64,000 nt of DNA from Henckelia pumila (lineage: Eukaryota; Streptophyta; Magnoliopsida; Lamiales; Gesneriaceae), in NCBI RefSeq assembly GCF_033568475.1, contig NC_133122.1:74113442-74177441 (forward strand). The letters run 5' to 3'. The stretch's first letter is position 1, and each line of letters starts with the position of its first letter. A program made the translations under genes and the position numbers. This document shows positions 1 through 12,400 of this stretch, in pieces. The notes under the pieces were generated by a model that saw only the letters and a list, made by a program, of their open reading frames with translations, had not been told where the DNA came from and searched no databases.

Positions 1-82
1 TTCATTCTCCGTGGGATCGACTTGGACTTAATTCCTATATTATAACTTGACATCGTGCGCTTGCGAGCGAAAAACAACAACA
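1..82 (+). repeat. Tail of the Athila-1 5' LTR
   Basis: The first 82 bases match the end of the 3' LTR at 5231-5312 with a few substitutions and a small indel. The LTR ends in CAACA, and the PBS follows six bases later. The rest of this LTR is outside the window. Confidence 0.85.
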
Positions 83-88
83 AGTTTT

Positions 89-105
89 TGGCGCCGTTGC
101 CGGGG
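89..105 (+). promoter_or_regulatory. Primer binding site, tRNA-Asp type
   Basis: TGGCGCCGTTGCCGGGG is complementary to the 3' end of plant tRNA-Asp (including CCA). This is the primer used by Athila-type elements and separates this element from the tRNA-Met-primed gypsy elements in the rest of the window. Confidence 0.9.
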
Positions 106-211
106 AATTGAATTTTATTTGATTTATATTAAATTGTGCTAATTATTCTTAATTTTGATTTAGAGCATTTTATTTTATTTTGTTGGTTTTAATTTTAAAT
201 CTTTCCTCTCT

Positions 212-1804
212 ATGCAGTTTATGCGAAAAAGCCAAAGTTACGACTCACTACTCTTTGATCCGGAAATTGAGAAAACTGCTAAAGCTTTGAGAAAAGCTAG
301 AAGAGAAGAGTTGCAACAAATGGCTGAAGAAAGAGAAAGAGTTGTTAATAATGCCCCGGTGCCGATCAGAGATCACTTTATACCGGTGATCAATACTCAA
401 TATTCTGGGATAGCTAGGCAGAATATCACAACAAATAATTTTGAGTTGAAGCCAGCTCTGATTAATATGGTGCAGCAAAATCAATTCAGGGGTGCAGCTA
501 CTGAAGATCCAAATTTGCACTTGCGTACTTTTCTGGAGATTGCTGACACAGTAAAGATTTATGGTGTTACTGAGGACACCATCAAACTACGATTGTTCTC
601 GTTCTCTCTTAGGGACAATGCTCGTAGTTGGTTGCAATCACTATCTCTTGGGAGTATCACTACATGGGAGGATATGGCTTCCAAATTTCTGGCTAAGTAT
701 TTCCCACCTGCTAAGTCGGCTCAGTTGAAAATAGAGATCACTACATTCAAACAACAAGATTTTGAGCAATTGTATGAAGCCTGGGAGCGGTACAAGGAGT
801 TGCTTACGAAGTGTTCAAACCATAATTTTCCAGATTGGGAACAGATCGAATTATTCTACAATGGTTTGAATGGGCCAACTCGTATTTCTGTGGATGCTCC
901 AGCTGGAGATTCAATATTTTCTAAATTTCCTGAACAGGCTTATGAGATGCTTGAGAAAATGACTATTAACAGTTATCAGTGGCCGAGTGAGAGATCTGCG
1001 GTAAGGAAGTCTGCTGGAATTCATGAGGTTGATGCGTTCACTGCTTTGACTGCTCAGATGGCTACTATTTCTACACAGTTGGTTTCACTGACCAAAGTCA
1101 ATCAAGTTTCTATTAAGACAGCATCGCTGGCGACTGCCGTAAATTCTGTTGATGGATTTGAGAGTGTGGAGCAAGCTCAAAATGTGAACAACAGAAATTA
1201 CAACAACTATCGAGGTAATCCTGTACCCAATCAATATCATCCTAGTTTGCGTAATCATGAGAATTTTTCATATGCAAATAATAATAATGTGTTGAATCCT
1301 CCTCCGGGATACAATACAAATAAGGGTGAGGGTAAGCCTCCTTTGGAGGATGTTGTTAATGCTTTTGTGCAGGAATCGAGCAAGAGGATGGCGAGGATTG
1401 AGACTCGCCTTGACAGCTTAGAGATGCATATGGCCAATATGGGTGCTGTATTGCAATCCATGGAGACTAGCATTGGGCAGTTGGCGAATGCACTTAAAGA
1501 TAATAACAGAGGCCAATTCCCAAGTAATATTGAGGTGAATCCCAAGGAGCAGTGTAATGCTATCATGTTGAGAAGTGGGAAGCAGGTGGATAATGAAGAG
1601 GGCAAATATGAGAGCAAGACGTCTGAAAAAGTTACAGTTGACGAGAAGAAGGTCGAGGAGAAAGAGTCTGAACCTGAGCAGAAAACGATGTACAAACCTC
1701 CTCTTCCATACCCCCAAAGGTTCAAGAAGAAGGCAGTGGACGAGCAGTTCTCAAAATTCTTGGAGATTTTTTTTGAAGATACATATCAACATTCCTTTTG
1801 CTGA
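212..1804 (+). pseudogene. gag: Athila-type gag, frameshifted at the 3' end
   Basis: Capsid-like gag polyprotein. The frame runs 530 codons. Residues about 85-260 match the plant retrotransposon gag domain, with the typical run around W140 (ARSWLQSL), the EDMASKFLAKYFPP segment and a GLNGPTR segment. A later region has the Athila-style IMLRSGK motif near residue 450 and a charged, lysine/glutamate-rich stretch. No CCHC zinc knuckle is visible. In a T-run near 1768-1775 the frame slips: the in-frame end is out of line with the family, while another frame continues with the conserved HINIPFADALAQMP segment. I read this as one extra T and treat the gene as broken. Antisense reading frames here are shadows. 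Confidence 0.85.
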
Positions 1805-2557
1805 TGCTTTGGCACAAATGCCGAATTATGCGAAGTTTATTAAAGAGGTGATATCCAAGAAAAGGAGGCTGCAAGAGAATGAGGTGGTGAGCTTAACTGA
1901 AGAATGTAGTGCTGTGCTCCAAAAGAATATGCCACAAAAGCTGAAGGATCCAGGGAGTTTTACTATTCCTTGCACTATTGGTTCTTCTTATTTTAATAAT
2001 GTACTTTGCGATCTATGAGCTAGCATTAATCTGATGCCTTTGTCTATTTTCAGGAGCTTAGGACTTGGCGAGGTGAAGGCCACAATGATCGCATTGCAGC
2101 TAGCTGATAGATCTATCATATATCCGCTTGGAATCATTGAAGATGTTTTGGTAAAATAGATAAATTTATTTTTCCGGCGGATTTTTTTTTGCTAGATATG
2201 GAGGAGGATGCAAATATGCCACTAATATTGGGGAGACCTTTCTTGGCCACTGCTGATGCCAAGATTGAGGTGAAGAATGGTGAGTTGTCGATGGGTGTGG
2301 ACGGAGAAAGAGTTATTTTTAACATATTCAAGAAATCAAGTAATCCACCCATCGAGGAATTATTCATGATTGAGCGAGTTGTGAAGCTGGATGGCCATCC
2401 CAAACTTGTTCATGAGGTAGATTCAAAGAAGAATGATCCGAAGGTGCCAAAGAAGAAGAAGAAAACGAAGAAGAAATCAAAGGTTAAAAAGGTTGTTGAA
2501 TATATTTGGAGGGTGAAAGTGAAAGGGAAGACCCTCAACAAAACGGAACCGGGCTAG
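1764..2557 (+). pseudogene. Athila-type gag C-terminus and aspartic protease, broken
   Basis: Continuation of the gag frame after the T-run slip. The stretch to 2018 carries the conserved ALAQMPNYAKF and SFTIPCTIG segments. At about 2016-2018 a TGA replaces the glycine of the protease active-site motif (family D-L-G-A-S; here D-L-stop-A-S). A single-base loss near 2155-2162 shifts frame again, and the frame from 2189 resumes with ILGRPFLATADAKI and a beta-rich tail, the hallmark end of Athila proteases. After that comes a lysine-rich tail (about 2438-2500) and a short WRVKVKGKTLNKTEPG-like end where RT would be expected. One nonsense change and at least two frameshifts rule out an active protein. 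Confidence 0.85.
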
Positions 2558-3831
2558 AATTGGAATAAAGTCGGGCTATGGACTATAAACTAAGCGCTTC
2601 TTGGGAGGCAACCCAAGCTAGTTGGTTTTTGCGTTTTTTTTTATTTTCTTTTAGTTGTTTTTGTTTTTATTTTTATCATGAGGAAACTAGACATTAATAA
2701 TGATTTTGAATTGTGTAGGTTAAAAAGTATGGAGCTGAAAGAGTTTAGGAGCCACCCCTGATGAAGAGTTTTGAGTGATTAAGATGGTGCTGAGTACTGA
2801 CGCTTGGTGCCTAAGGTATGTGTCCCTTGTTTTTAATGAATACTGTACATTGAGGACAATGCACAATTTAAGTTTGGGGGGTGTTTAAAAATTGTGAAAA
2901 TTTGAAATTTTTTATGAGTTAGTTGGAGTTTAAGGCATGATGTTGTAATTGTGTTGGCCTATGATGAAAATAGATTTTGTGTGCTGAAAAAGTTTATGTT
3001 AGCTATATTTAATCTTGAGTTCTCGCATTTATGCACGAATGCCATGATTTTTGATACTCCTAGCAATTAGAAAAAAATTATGTGGATTTGTGATGTGGAT
3101 TAGAGGATTTGATTCTTAACTCTTGTGATTTTTATTTGAAACTGAGGTAGATTTTTAAGATCACAGAAGTGATTTAGGCGTTTTTTTTTCGAATCTATTG
3201 AGTTTTTTTAGCCATTCTATATTCATGAAAAATACAAAACAAATTGAGTAGATAAAAAGTTCAAAGAAAAGTAATGGCGGAGAAAGTAAGGTGAGGGGAG
3301 GCCTTGAAAAGAAAAAAAAAATGGATTGAAATTCTAGTCCAAATACAAGGCATAAAGATGGAGATGTATGGAGTAGAAGAAAGTCAAGACTAATGTTTGG
3401 CAATGCAAATAAAAAATTTTTTTAGCTACTCATAATCCTGCGCAAATTGAAAATATTCAATTCACTTTGCTTTGCATCATGAGTCCTTGTTTGCATTGAT
3501 ATATATATGGATGCTTATCTCCTGCTGATTATGCTTGAGCCTAATGTTAACCGAAAAAGTCCTGTTGATCTGTGTGAGTAAAAGTTGAACTTGGTTGAGA
3601 GTATTTTGAAACATGAGGGCGGAGTTAATGATTTTATGAAGCTTACGGATTGCATGATTTTACCGAAAGTTAGGTGGGTAGATGAGATTGGCAAATCACA
3701 CAATCACGAAAACTCTTGAGAAAATTAGTCGACATGTGTATTGAATCATGGAATGTATAAATTCGGAGGTCGACTATATTGCTCATTATTGTTTTGCTCG
3801 GGACTAGCAAAAGTCTAAGTTTGGGGGGATT
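2558..3831 (+). other. Athila-1 3' non-coding interior with two polypurine tracts
   Basis: No reading frame is supported here. The stretch begins with the GGGAGGCAACCC motif seen after pol in Athila elements, followed by T-rich sequence. AAGTTTGGGGGG occurs at 2870-2881 (preceded by GAGGACAATG) and again at 3817-3828, directly before the 3' LTR. The second is the 3' polypurine tract that primes plus-strand DNA. The first resembles the internal tract that Athila elements carry between pol and the env-like region. No env-like frame remains between them. Confidence 0.7.
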
Positions 3832-5312
3832 TGATAAGTGCATTTTATTCACTTAATTTATATATGATTTGACTTGGATTTTGTAATGTATCGAGTGAAT
3901 ATTATGCGTATTTGTTGTTGTTTTTGTGAGTTGCAAGGATTTGAAAAAAAGTAGCAAGAAGAAGCGGAAAGCCGAATTACGAGACAGCAAAATTTAGAAA
4001 ATTACTGGGAATGTCACAGAGATCTAAATCCGATCTCCACCGTTCAAATTAAAGTTTAGGGTGTTTTAAAGTTGCTGTCAAAATTTCAGCTCGATCCGAC
4101 GGCTTGAACTTAAGTTATGATTTTTACAAAAATGCTGCGCAGATGATGAAATGGAAGAACAAGTAGCGCCCCAGCTCTAGTTTTCCAGCGCTCCAGCGCC
4201 TGTAAAATCATGCCCCGAGCGCCCCAGCGCCGTCTTTTGAGCGCTCCAGCGCTAGACGTCCGTCATTGAAAAATAAAATACGAAACTTGAGCACCCCAGC
4301 GCCGAATTATTGAGCGCTTCAGCGCTGCGCAGTCTTTAAAAATATGGAAAGTCTTTAATCGAGTTTTAAAAGGGATTTTATGACTTATTCTGGAGGATAC
4401 GAGGGTTTAGAGAGTTTTCAGAGCATAAGGACGGCGTTTGAGAGTTTAGGATTGCACAAGAGCTCGAAAATTCGGTACGAAGACGGAAGATGGCGGCATC
4501 CGGCGACGGAGAAGCTTCATTCTAATTCGTTCTAGTTTTTCTTTAAACTCTATTTTTTTAGTTTATGGATTGTTGGAAAAACATGTCTTATTTGATTTTG
4601 AATTGCGATATGAACTAATTTCTTAGTCTAGAGGTAAACGGATCTTGACTGGAAACCATGATTGAGATATTTTGATTTATATATTTGAATTCTTCGCACA
4701 GTTTATTTGTGTTTTCCTGATTTTAATGCTTTCAATTTACTGGCCATAGATTGAATGATATTTTATTTAGAATCTATCACTCGAGAGAGGAGATTTTGAA
4801 TACGACATAGGAAAATACATCTTTGGTGTTTATATTGTTCGAGAGGCATATAACTCCATAGAAGTCATTAGAAGAATTCTTGTGCTATTTACCGGATTTA
4901 ATAATTGAACTTTGATAGAGATATTGAGTTTGTTATTGAATACGAATTTCTGCTTGACACTCGAGAGAGGTAGTAGAAAATAATAGGGATTCTTGGATAA
5001 TAAACTAGAAGAATTGATAATTGAACAATCATTAGAAATAAATTGTGGTGAACAGTCAAGTGAAGTCGAACCTCTAGCATTCTTCGCTTATTGAATTTTT
5101 TTCTCGTGAACTCGTGGTTATTTAGTTTTATTTCTTGAAAATTTTAGTTTTATAAAATCAGATCAATTTCGTAGCTCTACATAGGATTAAAATTTTATTA
5201 GTTACAAATATTTGATATAATATCATTTATTCATTCTCCGTGGGATCGACTTGGACTTAATTCCTATATTATAACTTGATATCGTGCGCTTGCGAGCAAA
5301 AAACACGCAACA
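3832..5312 (+). repeat. Athila-1 3' LTR (1481 bp)
   Basis: Starts TGATAAGTGCA directly after the polypurine tract and ends CGCAACA. Related LTRs lie at 5643-7038 (plus) and 44973-46340 (minus). A GC-rich motif array (4163-4330) precedes a TATA-like TTTAAAAGG at about 4364-4373. The end is shared with the 5' LTR tail at 1-82. Confidence 0.85.
4163..4330 (+). repeat. GC-rich motif array upstream of the Athila-1 TATA box
   Basis: About six copies of a motif like AGCGCYCCAGCGC, alternating AGCGCCCCAGCGCC and GAGCGCTCCAGCGCT, separated by AT-rich spacers in an otherwise AT-rich LTR. The TATA-like site follows about 35 bp after the last copy. The two related Athila LTRs have different GC-rich motifs at the same place (5975-6110 and 45990-46126). 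Confidence 0.75.
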
Positions 5313-5642
5313 AACGTCCCAAAATTCGGAAACTCTACTAAACATACATTCTTAAAAGTTTGAAAAAAAATTTGGAAAATAAAATCTTTATTTAAAAGAG
5401 TTCATTGTACACCAAAAATTTAAAGGAAAATACTTATAAACATTTATGTCATCAGAACCAACATTCAACTATAGTAAACTTGTTTTCTTTCCAACTAAAT
5501 AAAAATATCTCTGCACAATAAAACTATTAAAAAACATAGCACTCATGCATCTTTTGCCGGCCCGATTGTCCGCCCCTCTTCATGTCCAACTCCATACTCG
5601 TCTATGAAATCAGCAATAGCGTCATTACCTGCACCATCCAAG
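5313..5642 (-). mobile_element. Fragment of a minus-strand E-family gypsy LTR
   Basis: The sequence from ACGTCCCAAAATTCGG to CCATCCAAG aligns with the start of the E LTR at 14836-15175 (shared segments AACTAAACATACATTC, GTCATTACCTGCA and CTCATGCAT). It begins a few bases inside the LTR because Athila-1 is inserted there, and it is cut on the right by the next Athila LTR. Orientation is inferred from E1, whose polypurine tract lies to the right of its LTR. Confidence 0.7.
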
Positions 5643-7038
5643 TGATAAATGCATTTTATGCACTTATTTTGCATGTGTTTTAACTTGCTTTTGTGATGTA
5701 TCGAGCGGATTTTATGCATATTTGTTGTTGTTTTTGTGATTTGCGGGGATTGGAAGTTAAGTACCGAGAAAAAGCGGAAGAAGGAATTACAGAGCAGCAA
5801 ACTTTAAAAAATTATCGGAGTTTCTAGAAAGATCCAAATTCTATCTCCACCATTCAGAATGAACTTTAGGATTTTTAAAGCTGCTGTCAAAATTTCAGCT
5901 CAATCCGACGGTTAGAACGTGAGATATGTTTTTTCGAAAAATGCTGCGCACCCTAAACACAAAGAACAAATGCAGCTGCGCTAGAATGAAGAGATGTTTT
6001 GCTGGTTTGATGAGAAGGAAGAGCATAATCGCTAGAATGAAGCGCTGTTGCGCTAATGGTTCGTGAGGGAAGCGATTTTCTCTAGAAAGTAGCGATTCTG
6101 CGCTTCTGTGCAGATTTGAAAACAAATTCAGAAGTCGAAAATCTGAAGACCGACTTTTTTGGGCTTTTGTTTGCCGGGCTTTTGAGAACATATAAAAGGG
6201 AAATTGAAGATTAACAAGAGGGGAGGCATCCACACACATCACATATCACGCACACACCAGAACAATGAAAGCACAGCTGCTGCGCGCACAAGAGAATCAC
6301 GAGAGAAGAAGGGCTGCATAACGTTGGAAGAGAAAAGATCGAAGACGAAGGACGCGGATGCTACTTCGACTTTGTTTCTCTTTATATTTTCTTCTTAAAT
6401 TTTGAATTGATGTTTAGATTGAAGAACATGATTTTTTTTGCTTATTTTTGATTATGAACTAAACTTTTTAAGTTTATAGGATTATGTAACTTGGTGGAGA
6501 CAACTTCTATAAATTTTTAATTTATTGGATTGAATTACCTTAATTTAATTGTGTTTTCTAGAATTGATTGTCTTTCAATCACTTGATCAATAATTGAATT
6601 GTTATATTTATTTTGAATCCAACACTCGGGAGAGAGGATTTTGAATATGACCATTAAAAAATACATTGTTAATGTTTATATAGCTCGGGAGGGTGTATAA
6701 CTTTAACAGAGCTTTTGTAAGAACATCGTTTATCACATATCATAAAACCTAAATTTTTAATAGGGATATTAAAATCAAAAGTTAATTGATACATTCTAAT
6801 TGTTGCTCGAGAGAGGGAAATATAAATACTTAAGTGTTCTTGGTTATTAGATGTAAGGAAATCATGAGCATAAATTAATTAGAAATAGTCGTTGTCGAAA
6901 CTAAGTGAAATCAAATCCTCTAGATATTTTTCTCTCAGTGACATTTTTCTAAGTGTGTGATTTGCTAGTTTTTCTTAATTATTTAAGTTTGAACAACAAA
7001 ATTCTCTTATTTAATTTTCTAAATAACTTTTAGTCTAT
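5643..7038 (+). mobile_element. Athila-2: truncated Athila LTR
   Basis: Starts TGATAAATGCATTTTATGC and follows the Athila LTR layout: shared GTATCGAGCGGATTTTATGC, the CTGTCAAAATTTCAGCTC block, a GC-rich array (5975-6110), TATA at 6190-6199 (CATATAAAAGGG), then the CTCGGGAGAG blocks. It ends near 7038, before the LTR terminus expected from F1 and Athila-1, where L1 LTR sequence takes over. It is a solo or truncated LTR; no gag or PBS is attached. No gene is present. Confidence 0.75.
5975..6110 (+). repeat. Short motif array upstream of the Athila-2 TATA box
   Basis: Repeated TGCGCTAGAATGAAG / CGCTAGAATGAAGCGC / GTAGCGATTCTGCGCTTC units, about five imperfect copies. It occupies the same LTR position as the GAGCGCTCCAGCGC array of Athila-1 but has a different sequence. 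TATA (CATATAAAAGGG) follows at 6189-6200. Confidence 0.55.
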
Positions 7039-7668
7039 TTTAACGATTAATGCATAATTAATCATGTAATCATGTTTATATTAAGTAAAACATGATTAAG
7101 GAAATTCTAAATGGATTAATGGAGTCCAGAAATGGATTCAGGATACTCGGAAATGGTGGGTAAGGTTTGAAGGGTTCGGATGCTCCGAACCTGAGTTCGG
7201 AGGATCCGAACATGGACGGAGCCAGGCTTCGGAGGCTCTGAAGGCTTCGAACGATCCGAAGAGTAGCCCAGCCAGCTGTCCTAAAATATTATGTCATCGG
7301 TGACGTCATAGGGGTGACTTCGGACGATCCGAAGAGGCAGTTCGAACCATCCGAACAGTGTTCGGGACTAGTGCATGGTTGCATGCGATTGGATTGACAC
7401 GTGGCAAAGATCGGACGATCCGATGAGATGATCGGATGGCCCGAAGCAGTTCGGACGCTCCGAAGGCGTGAACGGACGACCCGAACCCTCGCTTATATAA
7501 AGAGAGACGAGGAGCTCATTTGAGACTCGCACCAACTTCCTCTCCTTCGCCCACGTGGCTCTATTTTAGGGCTTTGGGTACTCTTATTTTAGAGTTGGAG
7601 TAGGGAAAATATTCTAGTATAATCAGACAGTGTCTGACATAGTAGCGGAGCAGTGCTCGTGTAGTATA
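7039..7668 (+). repeat. L1 left LTR fragment
   Basis: Matches 13237-13865 of the right LTR closely, with small indels. It begins inside the LTR (AACGATTAATGC) and stops at GCAGTGCTCGTGTAG, where copia sequence begins. TATA (TTATATAAA) is at 7493-7501. It lacks one palindrome unit that the right LTR has. Confidence 0.75.
7174..7487 (+). repeat. Palindrome array upstream of TATA, L1 left LTR
   Basis: About nine copies of TTCGGA-NNN-TCCGAA-like palindromes, with centres such as TGC, GGA, CGA and CGC (for example GTTCGGATGCTCCGAAC at 7174). The last copy lies six or so bases before the TATA region at 7493. The core TCGGA-N3-TCCGA is shared with the A, H and G families. Confidence 0.85.
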
Positions 7669-9435
7669 GGGAAAATATAATATACGTTTTTTAAATGGCG
7701 TTCACTTTATATTATTATTATATAATGATATACTATTGCTATTTTGATAAAGACCTTGTATATAATAAAGTAAGATGAGATAGTGAATATAGAGAGATCA
7801 CTGTCATGAAACACATCTTATGTTCACTATATATTCTAAACAGTTCCTAGTCAATTGAGCCGTCCACAAATAAGGATAAGGATCGCTCGAGATTGAGACT
7901 AGCATTTACGATGCCGAGTACCATGTTTCATTGGTATGGAACATAGAGATGTTCGAAGCATGCAAATGGATATTCATATGATGAATGATCGAACTACCCT
8001 ATTCGGACTTTCCAAGTGGTTATCACTTATCGAGTGGATATAGTCCGCGGTTTTGGTTGTACACCATTAGTCCTTATTACTTGAAACATCATTGAGACTC
8101 TATATGCTAGTACTGTGCTTTGACTCATTTACCGACTCTATTAGGGTCATCAGGTGTCGGGATTGGGTACAGTTACGACACATATAGGAGTCGATGCTTT
8201 GTTGTCAAGGATTCACCACATGCTTGCGAGCGTGGATATCCTATGCGATCTGAGGAGATATTAGTGTGACAAATCTCTGGCCAGAGTACATGATGTGCTT
8301 TAAGAAATGGTTTCTTAGTAGCACATGCGATGTCACTATTTGATCTTCAAGATGCATTGAATAGTTATCGAATCTCGAACGACTCTGGTTGTACCAATGG
8401 TTGTTGATTCGATCGGGATATATGGATGAAGGGACCATACTGTACGCTAACCAAAATCTAATGGTTCTTGCAGGCACTATCAGTGATACCTAGGGAATCA
8501 TGGGGCGATGTTGCTAGACGCTCTTACCATGATTTGATGGGCAAGTCAGAAATTATTGTTCCGAGTCACAAGGAGTTGTGAGCCCATGACTAGCTGTATC
8601 CCTGAACCATTGAGGGTCACACAAGTAATGAATTTCTAATCCCCGTTGAGATAATTAAATTTAAAGAGTTAAATTTAGTGGATAAAGAAGTAGGACTTCT
8701 TATTTAAAAGTAGAGGAGTAAGATTTCCTAAAATGACATATTGATGGACATTTTTGGAGACCACTGAATTCGGATTCAGAAAATTTGTCTTGACTTTAAA
8801 AGATGCAGAAATAGTTTCTGTGCACATTGATGAAATTGGTTTATCAATCTGAATCACGATGAATTTTATATTAATTTCTGAACAAGCGGGCTTTGCTTGT
8901 CAGGCTTGAACTTATGACTAATGGGCCCTAAGCTGTTAGCAGCCCACATTATAAATAAGTTATTGCAGTACAGAAATTGACAGAAATCAAGGCATAAAAA
9001 TTCAAAACCCTAGAGCTCTCTCTCTAGAGAATTCGGCCCCCCCCTCTACTGTGTTCGAGAATTTCAGTCTACAAATTTCGAATTTGCAGTCTGAATTAGC
9101 AGATCAAATATGTTATTTCTCTTTGTAGAAACTTCTGATAGACTTTCTAGTGCAGTCTATCAGAGGGATTAAACTTCTGTTCGTGGACCTGATTGAAGAA
9201 AAGTTCGTTCATCAGTTCCTGGGATATACAACAAGAGCAGATTAATCTGTTGGTGTCCATAATCTCGCTTCAAGATTTTAAGGTAAAATTTACATTGTTT
9301 AAATTTTATGTTATCAATTTTAATCGTAGGAATTTGATACCCATGATATGGAATTGTTCCATATAAAATTTTAAAACTTCCGCTGCAACGGGTGTCACTT
9401 TATTTTTCGATCTGGAGAACGACCGTGTTCCAACA
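7669..9435 (+). mobile_element. J: 3' end of a Ty1/copia element, including its LTR
   Basis: The last 500 or so bases (about 8910-9435) match, in reverse, the copia LTR at 62309-62799: shared GACTAATGGGCCCTA, CTCTGATAGATTGCA-like block, TTAATCTCG and AACAATTCCATA blocks. The end CGTGTTCCAACA is a plausible LTR terminus. The 1.2 kb before it has no protein frame; it may be the upper LTR or the 3' untranslated tract, and I could not place the LTR start. No PBS follows 9435, so this is a 3' or solo LTR, not a 5' LTR. Confidence 0.6.
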
Positions 9436-12400
9436 TGCTTATACCGATGCGTTCGGTAGTCACACGGGAAACTTCATGTTCAAAAGCATGATATGGTTAC
9501 AAGAAGAAAACTGACGGTAGATCGTGAGCAGAAGAGGTCGACTGACATGCACTGATGCAGAGCATAGCTGGTTAGCTATCACGTGCCATTTCTCCGGAGT
9601 TCTTTGCAGGAGGACAGTTAGAGAGACTTGATCGGGAGTATGCTTGTATCAATGCGTGTGTCGATTAGAAGCTTCATGCTCAAGAAACGAAGACTAGTAC
9701 GATGATTTAAATACTGTATTGATGTAATTTGTAAACAATATTTCAGTTGTAATGAATCATCATACTTTGGTTGTATCATTTCAAGTTCGATTGTACATTT
9801 CATTGTATTTTGAATACTGTATGTATTACATGAGATTGTAATAAAGATAATTGTACATAACTTGAAATAATTGATACATGTATTATTTATCCAGCAATTC
9901 GTGAATGATTGCATGATTGTGCGGAAGTTTGAATTGGGTTTAGTTGATTAGTGTTCAACTATTGCAGCACATGGGATTTGAGTGGGTCGATTGTGACTGT
10001 TTGACTTGCGGTTAGTCTAGGCATTTTCCTAGGATTGACCTAGTTAGTCAGTGGACTAAGATAGTGCCAGCAATTAGTGGACTCATCTAGAGACATAGGA
10101 ATATTGTTCGGTTTAGAACATTGGGCTTTATTCTAGGTTGTTTTCTTAGAACAGTAAGCTGTTTGACCTTCATTAGGTTGAAACTTGTGATGATGGGTTT
10201 TCATCGAGATGCCAGGTCCAATATATGCCGAGAGTTATGGGCTATGACCATGACTAGACGTGATGGGGAGGACCCTATGCCAGCGTTACCTGGGAGCCTT
10301 TGTGCTTCAGGATTGGTGGTGGGAAGGCTACTCAGTCTAGGGATTTGGTAGCAGTCACGACAGGTTATGACCTTGGATTAAGATATCCGGTTTGATATCG
10401 ATGGTTCGATATCGTCTGGTGTGCCAGAGATATAGTTAGAGTGTTCTCTATGGGAACCAGTCATGGAGGGATTTCCTTGACAAGTGTGTACTCTGAGCAG
10501 ATAGGTTTTAACCTTTGAGTTACTGCTAGACGTGTGAATCTAGTAGGAAGAAGGATTTCTACCAGCGATGACTAGAGGTTGTCATCAGAGTTGTGGTTAG
10601 AGTTTCCCTGTGATAGGAATCATCCAAGAACTTGGATGAGATGCTGTTTTAAGACTTCAACTCGAATATGAGAACTACTCCTTGATGATTGGCTTCATCA
10701 GTATTGGATTATATCAGATGTTGAGGATTGTACAAGACTATTTGAGATGTGAGGGAAGCATGGCCTATGACCGTGAAACCTTGGTGATTTTCCAGGTGGG
10801 TTATCGTGGTAAGCTACCTTAGTCTTAAATTGTTGTACAATCTTAACAAGGAATATGATCAGGAGAGTGTTAGGAGATTGTAAGAATCTTGGAGATTCGT
10901 TAGTTATGATTGTGAATTTGACGAATCGTGATGTTCATCCTGAATGAACGAGGCTAGGATAGTGAGTCCAGTGTTTGCGCTAAGTACTGTCTGATATTTT
11001 CAGAGATTGAGCGTAGGATTTTCCATGGGATGGAAATGGGCTTAGTTTATCTTGATGTTTTCCTTGGGTGAACAAGACAACGATTGGTAGTGCTAAGGTG
11101 GCACAAGATTTGTGCTAATGACTACTAGTGGTTATTGGCTAACTCTGTTAGAGTTAGGTTGATTAAGTTCAGTGTACGAGGTAGCTGTCAGTAGTAAGGC
11201 ACGAGATTGTGTCGATAGGCTACTAATAGCTATTGTATGGATTATCAATTATGGGTGTGTTGAAACCAGAGCGAACTGAGTATTCCAAGTGTTTGGAAAT
11301 AGGTCTTCATGGAAGCTGAGTCATGGTTATTGATTGAGCCACGTAGGTTTAGATGATCAGCGATTGTTTGATCAGGACAAGTGCGAGCATCAGTAGTTCG
11401 ACGAGATCGATAGGGTAAATCCAATCAGTGATGATTTGGATATAGCAATCGAGAATACTTGGGATAGTATTTTGTCGCTTAGTGCTTAGGAGATGAGTAC
11501 TTGGTACAGTCTCGGAGCAGGTGATGCTTTGGAGTCTATAGGTTTGCCAGAGACGAATATACCGGAAGATTTCAATTGACTTGTATGGTCAAGTTAGGTA
11601 TTAACTTGACAGGAGAAACAAGCAAGTAAATTGGTAGTTCCCAGGACAGTGTTCTTGTGATGATGTCTTAGTATACCATTGTGTTTGAGATCCAACGAGA
11701 ATTGTGTACTCGTATGAACATCAGTGGATGATCGTGAGATGTGACATTAGCTGGGATCTAGTTCTCGAGATCCAGCAGGTGGTGTCACTAATCTTTCAGC
11801 GAGTGATGTGCGATATCTCTGAAGTGACTGAGATAGTCAAGAATTAACTTAGTAGCCAAGGTGGTTTGCCTTTGGGATCGTAGATTTTGCAAGATCGTGA
11901 TGAATCAAGTTTGTTCTTTTGAGTCAGTGAGTCACATTCATGCAGACTATTTGTCAAAGATATTGCGTTTTAGTAATGAACGGCAATCAGAGACGTTTTG
12001 TGTGACAAGTTACTTCGAGCATAAGTGTTTTCCCCGGAGCGACTAGGGAATAGATGAATTAGTCTTTTCAGCGCTAAGGCTGGTGCCTTCAGCAAAAAGG
12101 AATGATTTGACTCTGGAGGATCCGTTGGGATTTAGTTTCCAGGATCTTTATGTTCAACCTTGGGAAGTTGGGACGAGCGATGATGGTATCACCAGAGACT
12201 CCGAGTTGAGTTATATCAAACGCATGTAACTGTCGGGTGTCGAGATGGAATAGGAAACATTTCCATATGTCTGTGCACTATGGAAAGTCCCAGTCAAGCA
12301 GATTGGTAGGAGCTTGCCTTAGTCTTGATGTGTGCACAGTGATTGCAAGTATGTATAACAATCAGGAGGATGTCTATCGATTGAATTCGTGGGTGAATAA

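Larger units (their letters stand above)
1..5312 (+). mobile_element. Athila-1: Athila-type Ty3/gypsy element lacking pol
   Basis: Seen: the first 82 bases recur at 5231-5312, so the window opens in the last bases of a 5' LTR and the 3' LTR ends at 5312. Between them lie a tRNA-Asp PBS, a gag-protease region, a long non-coding tract with two G-rich polypurine tracts, and the 3' LTR. Known: Athila elements have this order but carry RT, RNase H and integrase after the protease. Here the protease tail at about 2557 passes directly to the motif CTTCTTGGGAGGCAACCCA (about 2598-2616), which normally follows pol. The whole pol is therefore missing and the element could only move with proteins from a relative. 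The base after the 3' LTR starts an E-family LTR fragment, which fits a target duplication AACGT; the left copy lies outside the window. Confidence 0.85.

Noticed and set aside
1255..1725. 156-codon antisense frame over Athila-1 gag
   Set aside because: Shadow of the gag codons on the opposite strand. No domain.
7680..8640. Possible host non-coding RNA or intergenic DNA before the copia LTR end
   Set aside because: It is continuous in texture with the J LTR and probably belongs to the copia element. No independent RNA gene signature was found.
10121..10351. 76-codon frame in the L1 interior
   Set aside because: Expected by chance in 3.8 kb. No motif, and no neighbouring frame continues it.
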